From DATJPR01 sp963811705 (GTDB lineage: Bacteria > Bacteroidota > Ignavibacteria > UBA10030 > UBA6906): DNA of 64,000 nt. The notes below the pieces were generated by a model. The model saw only the letters and a program-made list of their open reading frames with translations. It was not told the DNA's origin and ran no database searches. The position numbers and the translations under genes are program-made. This document shows, one piece after another, positions 34,529 through 44,101 of this stretch. Each line of letters starts with the position of its first letter. Position 1 is the stretch's first letter. The stretch covers positions 186,001 through 250,000 of the forward strand of contig CAWESL010000007.1 of assembly GCA_963811705.1 (NCBI GenBank), written 5' to 3'.

Positions 34529-37213
34529 TCAAAGAGGGATCGTTAACGTAAACGTTGTCCCGTTCTTTTTCTCGATCCGAACCGTACCGGAAATCTGCTC
34601 CGCAAGGGCATCAATCAGCATCATCCCCATCGTCGCCTTCTGGTTTAACGCCTCCTCGAATGGGAATCCGATGCCGTCATCCTGCACGCGAAGCTCTGCG
34701 CTCGCGTCGCCGACCCGCCTGAGCGAGACCGTGACCGTCCCCTGGCGTCCATCCGGGAATGCGTGTTTCAGCGCGTTGGTGACCAGCTCATTCACGATCA
34801 ACCCACAGGGAATCGCCAGATCGATTTGCAGCAGAATCGGTTCCATCGCCATGGCGATCGTCACCCCTGTTTTCCCGTGCGATCGGTAGAGGTCGTCGGT
34901 CATCGTGTTCAGATAATCCCCGAAGTTGATCTTCGACAGATTCTCAGACCGATAGAGCTTCTCGTGTACGAGGGCCATCGCCCGCACGCGCCCCTGGCTC
35001 TCCGCAAGGATGGGTTTCAATTGATCGTCTTTCAGGCGATCGGCCTGGAGGCTCAGCAGGCTGCTGATCACCTGGAGATTGTTCTTGACACGATGGTGAA
35101 CCTCCTTCAGAAGAATCTCCTTCTCGCGGAGCGATGCGACAATCAGTTCTTCCGCGCGTTTCCGCTCCGTGATATCCTCAACGATGGAGACCGTGGACAG
35201 GAGCGCGCCCTGCGAATCACGGATGGCCGATACCGTCAAGCTCGCCCAGAGGATCGAGCCGTCCTTCCGAACATAGCGCTTTTCCATGCGGGCGCTTTCC
35301 GAGACGCCGGCGATCATATTCTTTAACGCGTCCATGCCGATCTCCCGGTCATCCGGGTAGGTGAATTCGTTGAAGGTCATGCGGACCAATTCATCTTCGC
35401 GGTAACCGATAATCCTCTCGAACGCCCGGTTCGATCGGATCACCTTTCCCCGATTGTCCACGCTGAGAATGCCGACCGGAGATGATTCATAGATGACGCG
35501 GAAGCGCTCCTCGCTCTCGCGCAATGCCTCGACTGCTTGGAGCCGATTCTCTTCCACCGCGATCGCAGAGGCAATGATCCCGACTATACGCTGTTGACCC
35601 TTGTTGGGCAGGAAGTCCTTCTGGTACACAAGGCACAACGACCCGACGAATCGGTTTTCGAACCTGACCGCCTGTCCGACGTACGTCTTCAACTGATAGG
35701 GAGCGACGTTGGGGTCACTCTGGAAGTACGGAGTATCCGGAAGGTTCCGAACAATGAACGGATCTTCTTTCCCGAGTGAGATGACATCGTAGCAGATGTG
35801 ACCTTCCGGACTGTCTTTGGGATTGTAGCCCGGCGGGGTATGCCATTGTCCCCAGGAGCACAGCATGCCTTCGTCCAGACGATTGTAGAGCGCACAGTCC
35901 GCCTCCAGCAGCTCTCCCGCAAGCGCTGTGAGACGGTTGATGTTCTCCTTCGGATTTGCGCCAAACCCCAGCAGGCACTCATTTAGTTTGGCAAGTTGTT
36001 CCGCGGATTCCTTCCGCTCGGTGATGTCCTGCGCCGTCCCGATCATGAACCGGTCACCAGCCATCTGGATCGATTCCACCGAAATCCGAAGGTCGCGAAT
36101 CTCCCCCGATCTCATGCGGGATCTGATATCCATTTCCCCGATGATCCCCTTCTCGGAAAGTTGCCGGACCATCTCGTCCCGTTGAGTGAAATCCGCCCAC
36201 AGATGAAGTTCCGCCGCAGTGCGGCCTACGATCTCATCCGGCAAGTAGCCGTGCAGTCGGGCGAACGCCTCGTTGACGTCGACAATCGTTCCTTCAGGGA
36301 AATGGGTCAGCACGATGCCCACCGGGCTGTGCCGGAAGATCGCCGAGAGTCGCGCCTCGCTTTCACGCAGCGCGGATTCGGTGGCCAATCGTCCCGTGGT
36401 AATCTCGGAAAAGATGATGATCCCGCCGACGTCGCCGGTGTGGCCGTACCATGGATGAACCTCCCACCGGAGACGGTCGACGCGCCCCCCGGGGTGTTCA
36501 AGGAGATCATCGTCCGAACTCTCCACCGAGCCCGCAAGGCACCTCCGATGGATCTCTTTCCATCGCTCGGGTATTTCCGGAAAGACATCGTAGTGGGAAC
36601 GTCCGATGATGTTTTGGGCGGTGAGTCCGTTCTCCGAGTAGAAACGACGGCTCACGGCAACATAGCGCATGGTCCGATCCAACATCGCAATGGAAGCGGG
36701 AGCATTGTCGACCAGGAGCTTCAGCGTCTGCTCGCTGGCGTGCAGTTCATTCCTGGCGCGCCGGAATCCCGTGACATCCTGGGCAGTGACCAGCAGAGCG
36801 CTCCCACCGTCGGAAGTGATTGCTTGCGCGCTAAGCTCGACGTCAGCGATCGACCCATCCTTCGATCGAAGGCAGGCGTCTTGCAAGGAGAGCGATGCCA
36901 ACCCGCCGACTCCGACCTTCCCGGTAACGTGCGCAACGAGCGCCTCCGGATGAAACTCCTTCAGGGGGATGGCAAGAAATTCTTCGCGCGAATAGGCATA
37001 GCGGTCCGTGGCTGCCCTGTTGACATCGAGACAGGCAAACGTCTGAAGATCGTATACCCACATCGGGATAGGGTGGTGAGAGAAGATCTGTCGAAACATT
37101 GCGGCATTGGTCACAGGCGACACGCGAAGACCTTCCAGGAAAACCGCTCTTTGTGGGATGCGCTTGGGAAACGATAATCGGGTGCCCGAACGGTAATTCG
37201 TGATAGCCGTCAC
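34529..37213 (-). CDS. Soluble multi-PAS/GAF sensor histidine kinase (HisKA_2)
   Basis: An 894-residue cytoplasmic kinase without membrane segments. It has three PAS domains (about 40-160, 165-285, 290-405), a GAF-like domain (about 415-575, with DCALYNRLDEGML), a fourth PAS (about 580-700), HisKA_2 with LLKEVHHRVKNNLQVISSL (about 715-790), and the ATPase domain (VNELVTNALKHAFP, QDDGIGFPFE). The kinase core resembles that of the kinase at 21.7 kb. The furthest start is GTG 37213; ATG 37099 (MFRQIFSHHP) directly before the first PAS is an alternative. No response regulator is adjacent. Confidence 0.87.
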   Translation of the reverse strand: MTAITNYRSGTRLSFPKRIPQRAVFLEGLRVSPVTNAAMFRQIFSHHPIPMWVYDLQTFACLDVNRAATDRYAYSREEFLAIPLKEFHPEALVAHVTGKVGVGGLASLSLQDACLRSKDGSIADVELSAQAITSDGGSALLVTAQDVTGFRRARNELHASEQTLKLLVDNAPASIAMLDRTMRYVAVSRRFYSENGLTAQNIIGRSHYDVFPEIPERWKEIHRRCLAGSVESSDDDLLEHPGGRVDRLRWEVHPWYGHTGDVGGIIIFSEITTGRLATESALRESEARLSAIFRHSPVGIVLTHFPEGTIVDVNEAFARLHGYLPDEIVGRTAAELHLWADFTQRDEMVRQLSEKGIIGEMDIRSRMRSGEIRDLRISVESIQMAGDRFMIGTAQDITERKESAEQLAKLNECLLGFGANPKENINRLTALAGELLEADCALYNRLDEGMLCSWGQWHTPPGYNPKDSPEGHICYDVISLGKEDPFIVRNLPDTPYFQSDPNVAPYQLKTYVGQAVRFENRFVGSLCLVYQKDFLPNKGQQRIVGIIASAIAVEENRLQAVEALRESEERFRVIYESSPVGILSVDNRGKVIRSNRAFERIIGYREDELVRMTFNEFTYPDDREIGMDALKNMIAGVSESARMEKRYVRKDGSILWASLTVSAIRDSQGALLSTVSIVEDITERKRAEELIVASLREKEILLKEVHHRVKNNLQVISSLLSLQADRLKDDQLKPILAESQGRVRAMALVHEKLYRSENLSKINFGDYLNTMTDDLYRSHGKTGVTIAMAMEPILLQIDLAIPCGLIVNELVTNALKHAFPDGRQGTVTVSLRRVGDASAELRVQDDGIGFPFEEALNQKATMGMMLIDALAEQISGTVRIEKKNGTTFTLTIPL

Positions 37214-37452
37214 TCATGACCGAGAGGAAACACCCGATAAGGATCTCAGGAAACGTAAGCAAAGTGACCGCGAAATGAAAGACCGCTTCGGACATCCGCG
37301 CCGGACCACCTCGCCTTCTTCGCTTGTATTTTTCGAATCTCTTTTGCTCCATACAAAGAGAGGATGTCCAGGATTCAATGGTGAAAGTCCAACCGCATCC
37401 TTGCACCCTGCGAGATTTCGTTGACCCTGCTTGAGTTTCCCGCTGCGTTCCC

Positions 37453-40101
37453 ATGGAAGGTTATTTCTTCATGATATCTCGGAACTTCATTGTATTCTTG
37501 TGTACCGTGCTTCCCCTTTGCAGCTTCTCGCTGGCAGAAGAGGATCCGGAGGAGATCGATTCGACACGTTCAGCGACGGTGAAGGCGCCGCGGGCATATA
37601 CGGCCGCACGCCTTCAGGCTGGAGCTCCGGCGATTGACGGCGTTCTCGACGACTCTTGCTGGACGATGGGCCAATGGTCGGGAGGATTCATCCAATGGAT
37701 CCCGAAGGAAGGGGCACAACCATCCCAGCCAACCGAACTCAAAGTCCTCTACGACGACAAAAACATCTACGTCGCGATTCGGGCCTTCGACAATGAACCT
37801 GAGAAGATCATCCGGAAGGGCGGGAAACGCGATGGTTTTTACGGCGATGTCGTGGGGGTCACCTTCGACAGTTACCACGATCACCGGACGGGGTTTGAGT
37901 TTGATGTGACCGCCGCGGGTCAAAAGATCGACCTGGTCCTGACCAACCCCTCCACCCCGGATTTCAACTGGAACGCTGTCTGGGATGGCGCTGCTGGAAG
38001 CGAGGACTCCGCCTGGACGGCCGAGTTCCGGATTCCCTTGAGCCAGCTTCGCTACAGCGGCGATTCCGAACAGGTCTGGGGCATGCATTGTTGGCGCTGG
38101 ATCGATCGGCTGCAGGAGGAAAGCGATTGGGAACCCCAATCCTCGACCGGGCCCGGCATCCTGTATCTGTTCGGTGAGCTTCACGGCATCCGGGATATTC
38201 CTCGCTCCCGCCGCATCGAAATTTTGCCGTACACCCTCGGCAAACTCAAAACATCGCGGGCGGAGCCCGACAATCCGTTCTCCCGGACCGGGACATCGTG
38301 GCTTGGCAACGGGGGCCTGGACGCGAAGATCGGCCTCACGAGCAATTTCACCGCAGACCTCACCATCAACCCCGACTTCGGTCAGGTCGAAGCGGACCCG
38401 TCAGTGATGAACCTGACGGCGTTCGAAACATTCTTCGAAGAGAAACGGCCGTTCTTTGTGGAAGGGAGAAACATTTTCGCGTTCGACTTCGACGACGCAA
38501 ACATGTTTTACAGCCGGCGTATCGGCCACACCCCGACGTTTGTGCCCGCACTCTCTGCCGGAGAATACATGTCGTTCCCCGACTACACGACGATCCTCAG
38601 CGCACTCAAGGTGAGCGGGAAGACGTCGGATGGCCTCGCGATCGGCGTCCTCCAGAGTCTTACGAGCAAAGAGAATGCGACAATCAGCGGTCCGGGCTTC
38701 CGACAGAGTGTTGCCGTCGAACCGCTGACGAGTTACACGATTGCCCGGGTGGACCAGGACTTCGAGGAGGGAAATACCGTCGTCGGGGGTATCATGACGG
38801 CAACGGACCGGATGATCCGCGATCCGCAGCTCAGTTTCATGAACCGCGATGCGTTTACCGGGGGGATTGACCTGCTGCACCAATGGAATGACAAAGAGTA
38901 CTTCGTGACTGCCAAAGTCGTCGGGAGCACGATCGCCGGAAGCACCAATGCGATCACCAGCCTGCAAACGGCCCCGGCACGATACTACCAGCGACCCGAT
39001 GCCGGGGATGTTCGGTTCGACAGCACCCGGACGCGGCTCTCCGGCTATGGGGGTCAGCTACGCGTGGGGAAAGGAAGCAAGGGGCTCTGGCGGTATTCAA
39101 GCGAACTCGACTGGCGATCGCCCGGCCTCGATCTCAATGACGTCGGATTCATGCAGATTTCGGATATCATCAAATTCAGGAATTCGGTTTCGTACTTTGT
39201 CAATCAGCCGGAGGGGATCTTCAGGACCTACTCGCTCGGCGCTACGCAGACCAGCAATTGGGATTTCGGCTTGCACTACCTCTCCACCACGTTCGGGAGC
39301 ACGGTGTACGGGGAATTTTTGAACAACTGGGCTCTGTCCGTCGGTTTTGCGTATTCCCCGGTAGCGCTTGACCCCCGTCTCTTGCGCGGAGGTCCCGCAA
39401 CACTCGTGCCGTCCACGTGGACGATCAACCTCTACGCGCGCACGGACCCCTCGCGACAAATCATCGTGGAGTGCAGCTACAACGCCGGCGCCTCTGGTGA
39501 CAACATCGGCCGCCTGTCTTCTGTCCAGCCCGCCGTCACCTTCACGCCATTCACGTCATTACGATTGACCGCGAGCGTCAATTATTTTTCGTCGCAGGAC
39601 AACCTGCAGTACGTCGAGGTGCAACCTTCCGGTCCCGACAGGCATGACCTTCTTGCACGGATAACACAGCGCTCTCTCGGCGTCACATTTCGCATCGACT
39701 ACAACATTACACCGGAGCTCTCGGTGCAATATTATGGAAGCCCTTTTGCTTCGGTCGGCCGATATGCCCATTTCAAATCCGTCGTGTCGCCCCGTGCGGA
39801 AGCATACGGCCAGAGGTTCATGGAAGTCGATGCCCTGCTCCGCGGACAAACCTACGATGTCGTCTCAGCGTCACCTTTCTCGTTTGCCAACCCCGATTTT
39901 GCATTCAGCCAGTTCCGGTCGAACCTTGTCCTCCGTTGGGAGTATCTTCCAGGGTCGCAGGTCTATCTTGTCTGGTCGCACGAACGGACGACATACGAAC
40001 AACCGGGGGCGGGAACAGTTGGCGCGGCGTTGGATGGACTTCTCTCCGCCGCACCGGGGAACATATTTCTGGCGAAACTGAGTTACTGGTTCAGTCTTTG
40101 A
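37453..40101 (+). CDS. DUF5916 outer-membrane protein with CBM9-like N-terminal domain
   Basis: An 882-residue exported protein. The signal peptide may begin at ATG 37453 or 37471. A carbohydrate-binding family-9-like domain spans about 55-250 (APAIDGVLDDSCW, LKVLYDDKNIYVAIRAFDNEP). DUF5916 follows, including EILPYTLGKL, TINPDFGQVEADPSVMNLTA and FFEEKRPFFVEGRNIFAFD. The C-terminal 500 residues have outer-membrane beta-strand periodicity and end in YWFSL. The family is frequent in Bacteroidota and near-relatives. Its role is unknown, possibly surface carbohydrate binding. Confidence 0.88.
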   Translation: MEGYFFMISRNFIVFLCTVLPLCSFSLAEEDPEEIDSTRSATVKAPRAYTAARLQAGAPAIDGVLDDSCWTMGQWSGGFIQWIPKEGAQPSQPTELKVLYDDKNIYVAIRAFDNEPEKIIRKGGKRDGFYGDVVGVTFDSYHDHRTGFEFDVTAAGQKIDLVLTNPSTPDFNWNAVWDGAAGSEDSAWTAEFRIPLSQLRYSGDSEQVWGMHCWRWIDRLQEESDWEPQSSTGPGILYLFGELHGIRDIPRSRRIEILPYTLGKLKTSRAEPDNPFSRTGTSWLGNGGLDAKIGLTSNFTADLTINPDFGQVEADPSVMNLTAFETFFEEKRPFFVEGRNIFAFDFDDANMFYSRRIGHTPTFVPALSAGEYMSFPDYTTILSALKVSGKTSDGLAIGVLQSLTSKENATISGPGFRQSVAVEPLTSYTIARVDQDFEEGNTVVGGIMTATDRMIRDPQLSFMNRDAFTGGIDLLHQWNDKEYFVTAKVVGSTIAGSTNAITSLQTAPARYYQRPDAGDVRFDSTRTRLSGYGGQLRVGKGSKGLWRYSSELDWRSPGLDLNDVGFMQISDIIKFRNSVSYFVNQPEGIFRTYSLGATQTSNWDFGLHYLSTTFGSTVYGEFLNNWALSVGFAYSPVALDPRLLRGGPATLVPSTWTINLYARTDPSRQIIVECSYNAGASGDNIGRLSSVQPAVTFTPFTSLRLTASVNYFSSQDNLQYVEVQPSGPDRHDLLARITQRSLGVTFRIDYNITPELSVQYYGSPFASVGRYAHFKSVVSPRAEAYGQRFMEVDALLRGQTYDVVSASPFSFANPDFAFSQFRSNLVLRWEYLPGSQVYLVWSHERTTYEQPGAGTVGAALDGLLSAAPGNIFLAKLSYWFSL

Positions 40102-40122
40102 CGTGACTGGATGTACGAGGAT

Positions 40123-40458
40123 TCAAGCTGCTACTACAGAGAATGTCTCGCCCCCAGCACCTCGACCGTCGCTTTCGAGGCGGAGTTTCCGAATCTCCAC
40201 TCCCGCGATGGTGAGCGTCATCGCGATGAACGGGCGCACAGCCCCGCGGTGGCATGAAATCACCCGGTGAAATCTCGCCGCGCCGTCGTGCAGCACGACG
40301 GATTCGAACGGTGTCACGATACGCCCCTCCTCCCTGCCCCCAATCACCCATGGAGAGTGTTCAGCAACCTGGTCCAGCGTTAATCCTTGCCCTTTGAGTG
40401 ATGCCTTCGGCACGGATGTCGAGCCGCTGGCAGAGTTGGAATCGATCGCCACGGACAT
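40123..40458 (-). CDS. Hypothetical protein, 111 residues
   Basis: A small soluble protein starting at ATG 40458 (an upstream in-frame ATG at 40482 is also possible). It has no signal peptide or membrane segment and no recognised family. Features seen: HSPWVIGGREEGRIVTPFES, a histidine/cysteine stretch RFHRVISCHRGAVRP and a basic C-terminus. It converges on the DUF5916 gene with 21 bp between them. Confidence 0.4.
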   Translation of the reverse strand: MSVAIDSNSASGSTSVPKASLKGQGLTLDQVAEHSPWVIGGREEGRIVTPFESVVLHDGAARFHRVISCHRGAVRPFIAMTLTIAGVEIRKLRLESDGRGAGGETFSVVAA

Positions 40459-40550
40459 TCTCATTCCTCGGAAAATGGGCATTCTGGTCGAATTAATTAT
40501 TGGATATTTCGGCCGCTACTGCTGGCATGCGATGCGATGTGATTTGTATA

Positions 40551-40584
40551 AATATCAAGGATGCTGATATGTTGATATCCTGGA
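40551..40584. promoter_or_regulatory. Possible operator of the MerR-type gene
   Basis: The inverted repeat ATATCAA...TTGATAT with a 13-nt spacer lies immediately upstream of the MerR-type start codon. MerR proteins bind such dyads and often control their own gene. Only sequence symmetry supports it. Confidence 0.35.
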
Positions 40585-40587
40585 ATC

Positions 40588-41034
40588 ATGACCGCAGAAG
40601 CGCTTCCATAAACACCTGTTTACACCATCGGAGTCGTCGCACGCATATTGGGCGTCTCCGTTCATACTATTCGTATGTATGAACAGTCAGGACTGCTGAT
40701 TCCATTCAAGGCCAAGAGTGGACAACGGCTCTACTCGACGCGAGACATCGATCGACTTCGGTGCATGCGCAATGCCATCACCCGAGACAAAATCAGCATC
40801 CAGGGGATCCGCCGGATCCTCTCTCTCTCGCCATGCTGGAAAATCATCCATTGTACTGCTGAGGACCGTGCACAGTGTCCGTACTTCAACAGTCATTCGG
40901 CGCCCTGTTGGACCATGAGAAAACACGCCGACTACTGCGGAGTCCGGGAGTGCCGGTCGTGCATCGTCTATCGTGAGTTCGGCGATTGTCGAAGCATCAA
41001 AGATGTCCTGCTGCAACTCTTGCCTCCGGAATAA
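40588..41034 (+). CDS. MerR-family regulator with cysteine-rich C-terminal domain; in-frame stop at codon 8
   Basis: MerR-type winged helix (YTIGVVARILGVSVHTIRMY, QRLYSTRDIDRLR) followed by a C-terminal domain with about ten cysteines (SPCWKIIHC, AQCPYF, APCWTM, YCGVRECRSCIVY, DC), probably binding zinc or an Fe-S cluster. ATG 40588 is in frame with the helix-turn-helix, but codon 8 is TAA (40609-40611). Replacing it by CAA would give an uninterrupted protein of 148 residues. The only later start before the core, TTG 40648, would lose the first helix. The gene is either inactivated, uses a rare start, or holds a base error. It precedes the FadL-like gene. Confidence 0.7.
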
Positions 41035-41107
41035 CCTGACCGCGTGATCGATTGGCCGACTCTGGAGGTCGATCTTCCCCGTTCTTCCTCATTATGGAGC
41101 GAATCCC

Positions 41108-42607
41108 ATGAAGCGCATTGTTCTATTGTTCTGTCTCGCGTTTGTCGCCGCCTCAGCCGCCCTGGCGACAAACGGTGTGAAAATGATTGGGTTCAGCGCG
41201 AAGACCGTTGGCATCGGCGGCGCATCCATCGGTACTTTTGATGGTACGGTTCTTATGATGACGAACCCGGCCGGCCTCGGCTTCATCGATGGCTCTGCCC
41301 TCGATGCGAATTTTTCGTTGATGATCCCTTCGCTGAAGTTCACCAATGTTTCGAACGGCGAGACAAACGGGAAGACGAACTATTTCCCGCTTCCCGGGCT
41401 CGCCTATGCCCACGCGAGTGCGGACAACCCGTTTGCCTGGGGAGTCGGCGCGTTCACGCAGGGAGGGATGGGAGCGGATTTCTCGCTCATCAACCCCCTC
41501 TTCCGGGACCAGACCGGCACCCTCACGCCGCAGGAGTATCATTCTCAACTTGCCGTCATGGAAGGTGGACTGAGCGCGGCCTATCGGTTGACCGACAACT
41601 TTTCCATCGGCGTGTCGGCCCACCTTGTCTACAGTACCCTCGAATTCACCATGCCCTACAGTCTCTCTCCGTCGATCATGAAGGGGATTGCCCAGCCGGG
41701 GATGACGTTCGGACAGATGTTTGCCGCACCGCCGGCCCAGGGCGGCTTTGGCTACACGGAAGTCACCGCACTTGCGGCGATGACGGATCTGACCGCAATC
41801 GGCTTTTGCGGCAAGATCGGCGTCGCGTACAAGGTCAGCGACCGGTTTACCATCGGGGCCAGCTACACGTCCGCATCCCCGCTGACCTACAAGAACGGCA
41901 AGGCGACGATGGATATGACCGCCCAGTTGACCGACGCGTTCGGGAAGGCCGTTCAAGGCTACATGGCTTCGAACCCTTCCGCAACTGCGGTCCAGGCGCA
42001 ACAAGCCGTTGCCGGGCAGTTCGGTCAAATGGGAATCGATCTGACCAAGGGTGCAGTCGCCAACTACAACCTGCAGACCACACTGACACTCCCCCAGTCA
42101 ATCGGGATCGGTGCATCATATTCCGCGACCGATCAACTCCGGTTTGCACTCGATGTCGAATGGGTCAACTGGAGTGCGGCATTCGACAAGATGGGGATCT
42201 CGCTTTCCAACGGCTCGAATGCCAATATCAACACGATGCTGGGAAACAGCGGCGCGTTCTCTCTTGATTTTCCGATGAACTGGAAGGACGCCGTCAATGT
42301 CCGGTTGGGTGCGGAGTATGCGCTCGTACCGGCCGTGCTCGTCCGCGCAGGGTACGCCTACGGAAAGAACCCCGTTCCTCCGTCAACCATTTTCCCTGTG
42401 TTCCCCGCCATCGTCGAAAACCATGCAATGGTCGGCGCTTCATGGAATATCACCAGCATCATCGGTCTCCATGTGGCGTACGAAATCGCGCTCAACAACA
42501 AGGAGACGGCAAGTACGCCGAGCACAGTCGCCCAGGAGTACAACGGATCCGTGAGCCAACTCCTCGAAAATATCTTCCACGCCTCCATTTCCTGGAGCCT
42601 CAAGTAG
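41108..42607 (+). CDS. OmpP1/FadL-family outer-membrane transporter
   Basis: A 499-residue outer-membrane protein. A signal peptide of about 20 residues is followed by the FadL-like N-terminus (ATNGVKMIGFSAKTVGIGGA, MMTNPAGLGFIDGS). Later GLAYAHASADNPFAWGVGAF and a string of beta strands lead to the terminal ISWSLK. Family members import hydrophobic compounds such as fatty acids or aromatics. It may be controlled by the MerR-type gene just upstream (73 bp). Confidence 0.87.
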   Translation: MKRIVLLFCLAFVAASAALATNGVKMIGFSAKTVGIGGASIGTFDGTVLMMTNPAGLGFIDGSALDANFSLMIPSLKFTNVSNGETNGKTNYFPLPGLAYAHASADNPFAWGVGAFTQGGMGADFSLINPLFRDQTGTLTPQEYHSQLAVMEGGLSAAYRLTDNFSIGVSAHLVYSTLEFTMPYSLSPSIMKGIAQPGMTFGQMFAAPPAQGGFGYTEVTALAAMTDLTAIGFCGKIGVAYKVSDRFTIGASYTSASPLTYKNGKATMDMTAQLTDAFGKAVQGYMASNPSATAVQAQQAVAGQFGQMGIDLTKGAVANYNLQTTLTLPQSIGIGASYSATDQLRFALDVEWVNWSAAFDKMGISLSNGSNANINTMLGNSGAFSLDFPMNWKDAVNVRLGAEYALVPAVLVRAGYAYGKNPVPPSTIFPVFPAIVENHAMVGASWNITSIIGLHVAYEIALNNKETASTPSTVAQEYNGSVSQLLENIFHASISWSLK

Positions 42608-42637
42608 GAAGTCGGCAAAAGGGTTTTCACAAAAGGC

Positions 42638-42675
42638 AACGGCGATCCCGAACGAGGTCGCCGTTGTTGTTTTCG
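42638..42675 (+). terminator. Rho-independent terminator after the FadL-like gene
   Basis: Arms AACGGCGA and TCGCCGTT form a stem around a 12-nt centre, followed by GTTGTTTTCGTTT. It lies about 30 bp past the stop codon and directly before the 3' end of the convergent hydrogenase operon, so it may serve one or both directions. Confidence 0.65.
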
Positions 42676-42703
42676 TTTAATGAGGGCAGCGCCGGAGCGG
42701 GAG

Positions 42704-43789
42704 TTACAGCGCAGGAGGGACGGGGTTCACCGCAGCCAGGAATGCCCGGCCGAAATCCTCTTCCGCCAGGCCAGGCGACGTGATCGGCAAATCGCGATAG
42801 ACTTCACGCACGCGGGCGACGACAGAACGATCGTCTGCATGCACACCGCGCAATGCCGTCTCAACACTGCCGAGGCCGAGTGCAGGGAGCATCGTGAAAT
42901 CGCCCGACAGGGAAATATCTTCGATGCGGTCCCCCGTGAGCCGCGCCGTCAGACGGAGAAGTCCCCCGGGAGCCTTCCATGCCCCTTCGACAATTCGTAC
43001 ATCTTCATGGATCTTCACTCCCACGGGGCGCAGCCCTCCCCGCTGCAGCATCCATTCCTCCGATTGGAATCGACGATCCACTTCTACCGCCGCCGCCTCT
43101 TCCCGCTCCGTCCACACCCCCGGGAGGATTTCCGCATCAAGCACTTTCTCGCAGTTCCGAACGTAGAGACCCTTGACATCATCACGAGGAGGCGACGAGC
43201 CGAGCTGCTCGGTGATGGTGGTCATGTACTGCTCGAGACCCTCGACGATTTTGTCTCGCATTTTTTCCGACGACACCCTGAGAACCTTCGCCATCGTCTT
43301 CTTGTCGAACGTGAACATGAGACTCCCGACCACGACATCGGCGACGCCGATCTGCGCCGCCCCCGTCCCGCCGATTTTCTTTCCCCCGACATGGATATCG
43401 TTGACCGGTCGATGATAGGCATTGATCCCGAGTGCCTGGTAGGTCTCCACAAGCGGTCGGATATACACGGCGAAGCGCTCGACCAGATCCGCCGGAAGAT
43501 GTCCCGGCTGGAAGATCCATTGCGCGAAGACCTGTCCGCTATCGAGATAGACGGCGCCGCCTCCCACTTCGCGACGGTAGATGGGAAGTCCGCGCGACCG
43601 GCAGTGGTCGACATCGACTTCCTTCCGGAGATCCTGATGGTAGCCGATGCAGACGTAGGGACTGGAGGGACTGGCGAGGATGATGGTGTCCGGAGTTTCG
43701 GGGAGCATCGCATGACCGACCGCGTGGTAGACGGTCTGCGACCGGAGGGGGGAGACGTTCGTAAGATCAAGCAGCCTCACACGCTTCAC
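42704..43789 (-). CDS. lplA: Lipoate-protein ligase A-family enzyme, last gene of hydrogenase-sulfur operon
   Basis: A 361-residue cytoplasmic enzyme of the LplA/LipM/BirA fold that activates lipoate and transfers it to a lysine of a carrier protein. Visible are YRREVGGGAVY (residues 71-81) and the catalytic lysine region HVGGKKIGGTG (K137/K138). A C-terminal domain from about residue 240 is present, as in single-chain ligases. It overlaps hypC by 4 nt at the end of an operon that also encodes a GcvH-like lipoyl protein, so that carrier is the likely substrate. A dedicated ligase beside a non-glycine-cleavage lipoyl protein is known from sHdr sulfur-oxidation loci. Confidence 0.88.
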   Translation of the reverse strand: MKRVRLLDLTNVSPLRSQTVYHAVGHAMLPETPDTIILASPSSPYVCIGYHQDLRKEVDVDHCRSRGLPIYRREVGGGAVYLDSGQVFAQWIFQPGHLPADLVERFAVYIRPLVETYQALGINAYHRPVNDIHVGGKKIGGTGAAQIGVADVVVGSLMFTFDKKTMAKVLRVSSEKMRDKIVEGLEQYMTTITEQLGSSPPRDDVKGLYVRNCEKVLDAEILPGVWTEREEAAAVEVDRRFQSEEWMLQRGGLRPVGVKIHEDVRIVEGAWKAPGGLLRLTARLTGDRIEDISLSGDFTMLPALGLGSVETALRGVHADDRSVVARVREVYRDLPITSPGLAEEDFGRAFLAAVNPVPPAL

Positions 43790-44058
43790 GGCAATGGCTC
43801 CGAGCCCGGCGGGAGGGTTTCCAGGTCGCGCAACTCATCGTTCATCTTCAGGAAGCCGAAAATCTCCGCCGCCGCTTCTTCGTCGATCTTGCTGAGCGCG
43901 AATCCGACATGGACGACCACATAGTCCCCGACCTGGACATCAGGAACGTAGGCGAGGCTCACGTCTTTGGAGATTCCGCCGAATTCCACCTTGCCGATGG
44001 TCATGCCGAGCGGATTGGTCTCGATGCGCACAACTTTGCCGGGAACACCTAGACACAT
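43786..44058 (-). CDS. hypC: Hydrogenase maturation chaperone HypC
   Basis: A 90-residue protein of the HypC/HupF family, with the N-terminal MCLGVPGKVVRIE whose Cys2 is essential for carrying iron to the active site. It assists insertion of the Fe(CN)2CO centre into the large subunit. HypA, B, D, E and F are not in this window and must be elsewhere. It lies between the maturation protease and lplA. Confidence 0.93.
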   Translation of the reverse strand: MCLGVPGKVVRIETNPLGMTIGKVEFGGISKDVSLAYVPDVQVGDYVVVHVGFALSKIDEEAAAEIFGFLKMNDELRDLETLPPGSEPLP

Positions 44059-44101
44059 TTTCGAATTTGGCGTTTGAATTTTGGAAATGGGAATGGCTTG
44101 C

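Noticed and set aside
42680..43924. Open frame of 414 codons on the + strand across lplA and hypC
   Set aside because: It is antisense to two recognised genes and has no family resemblance.
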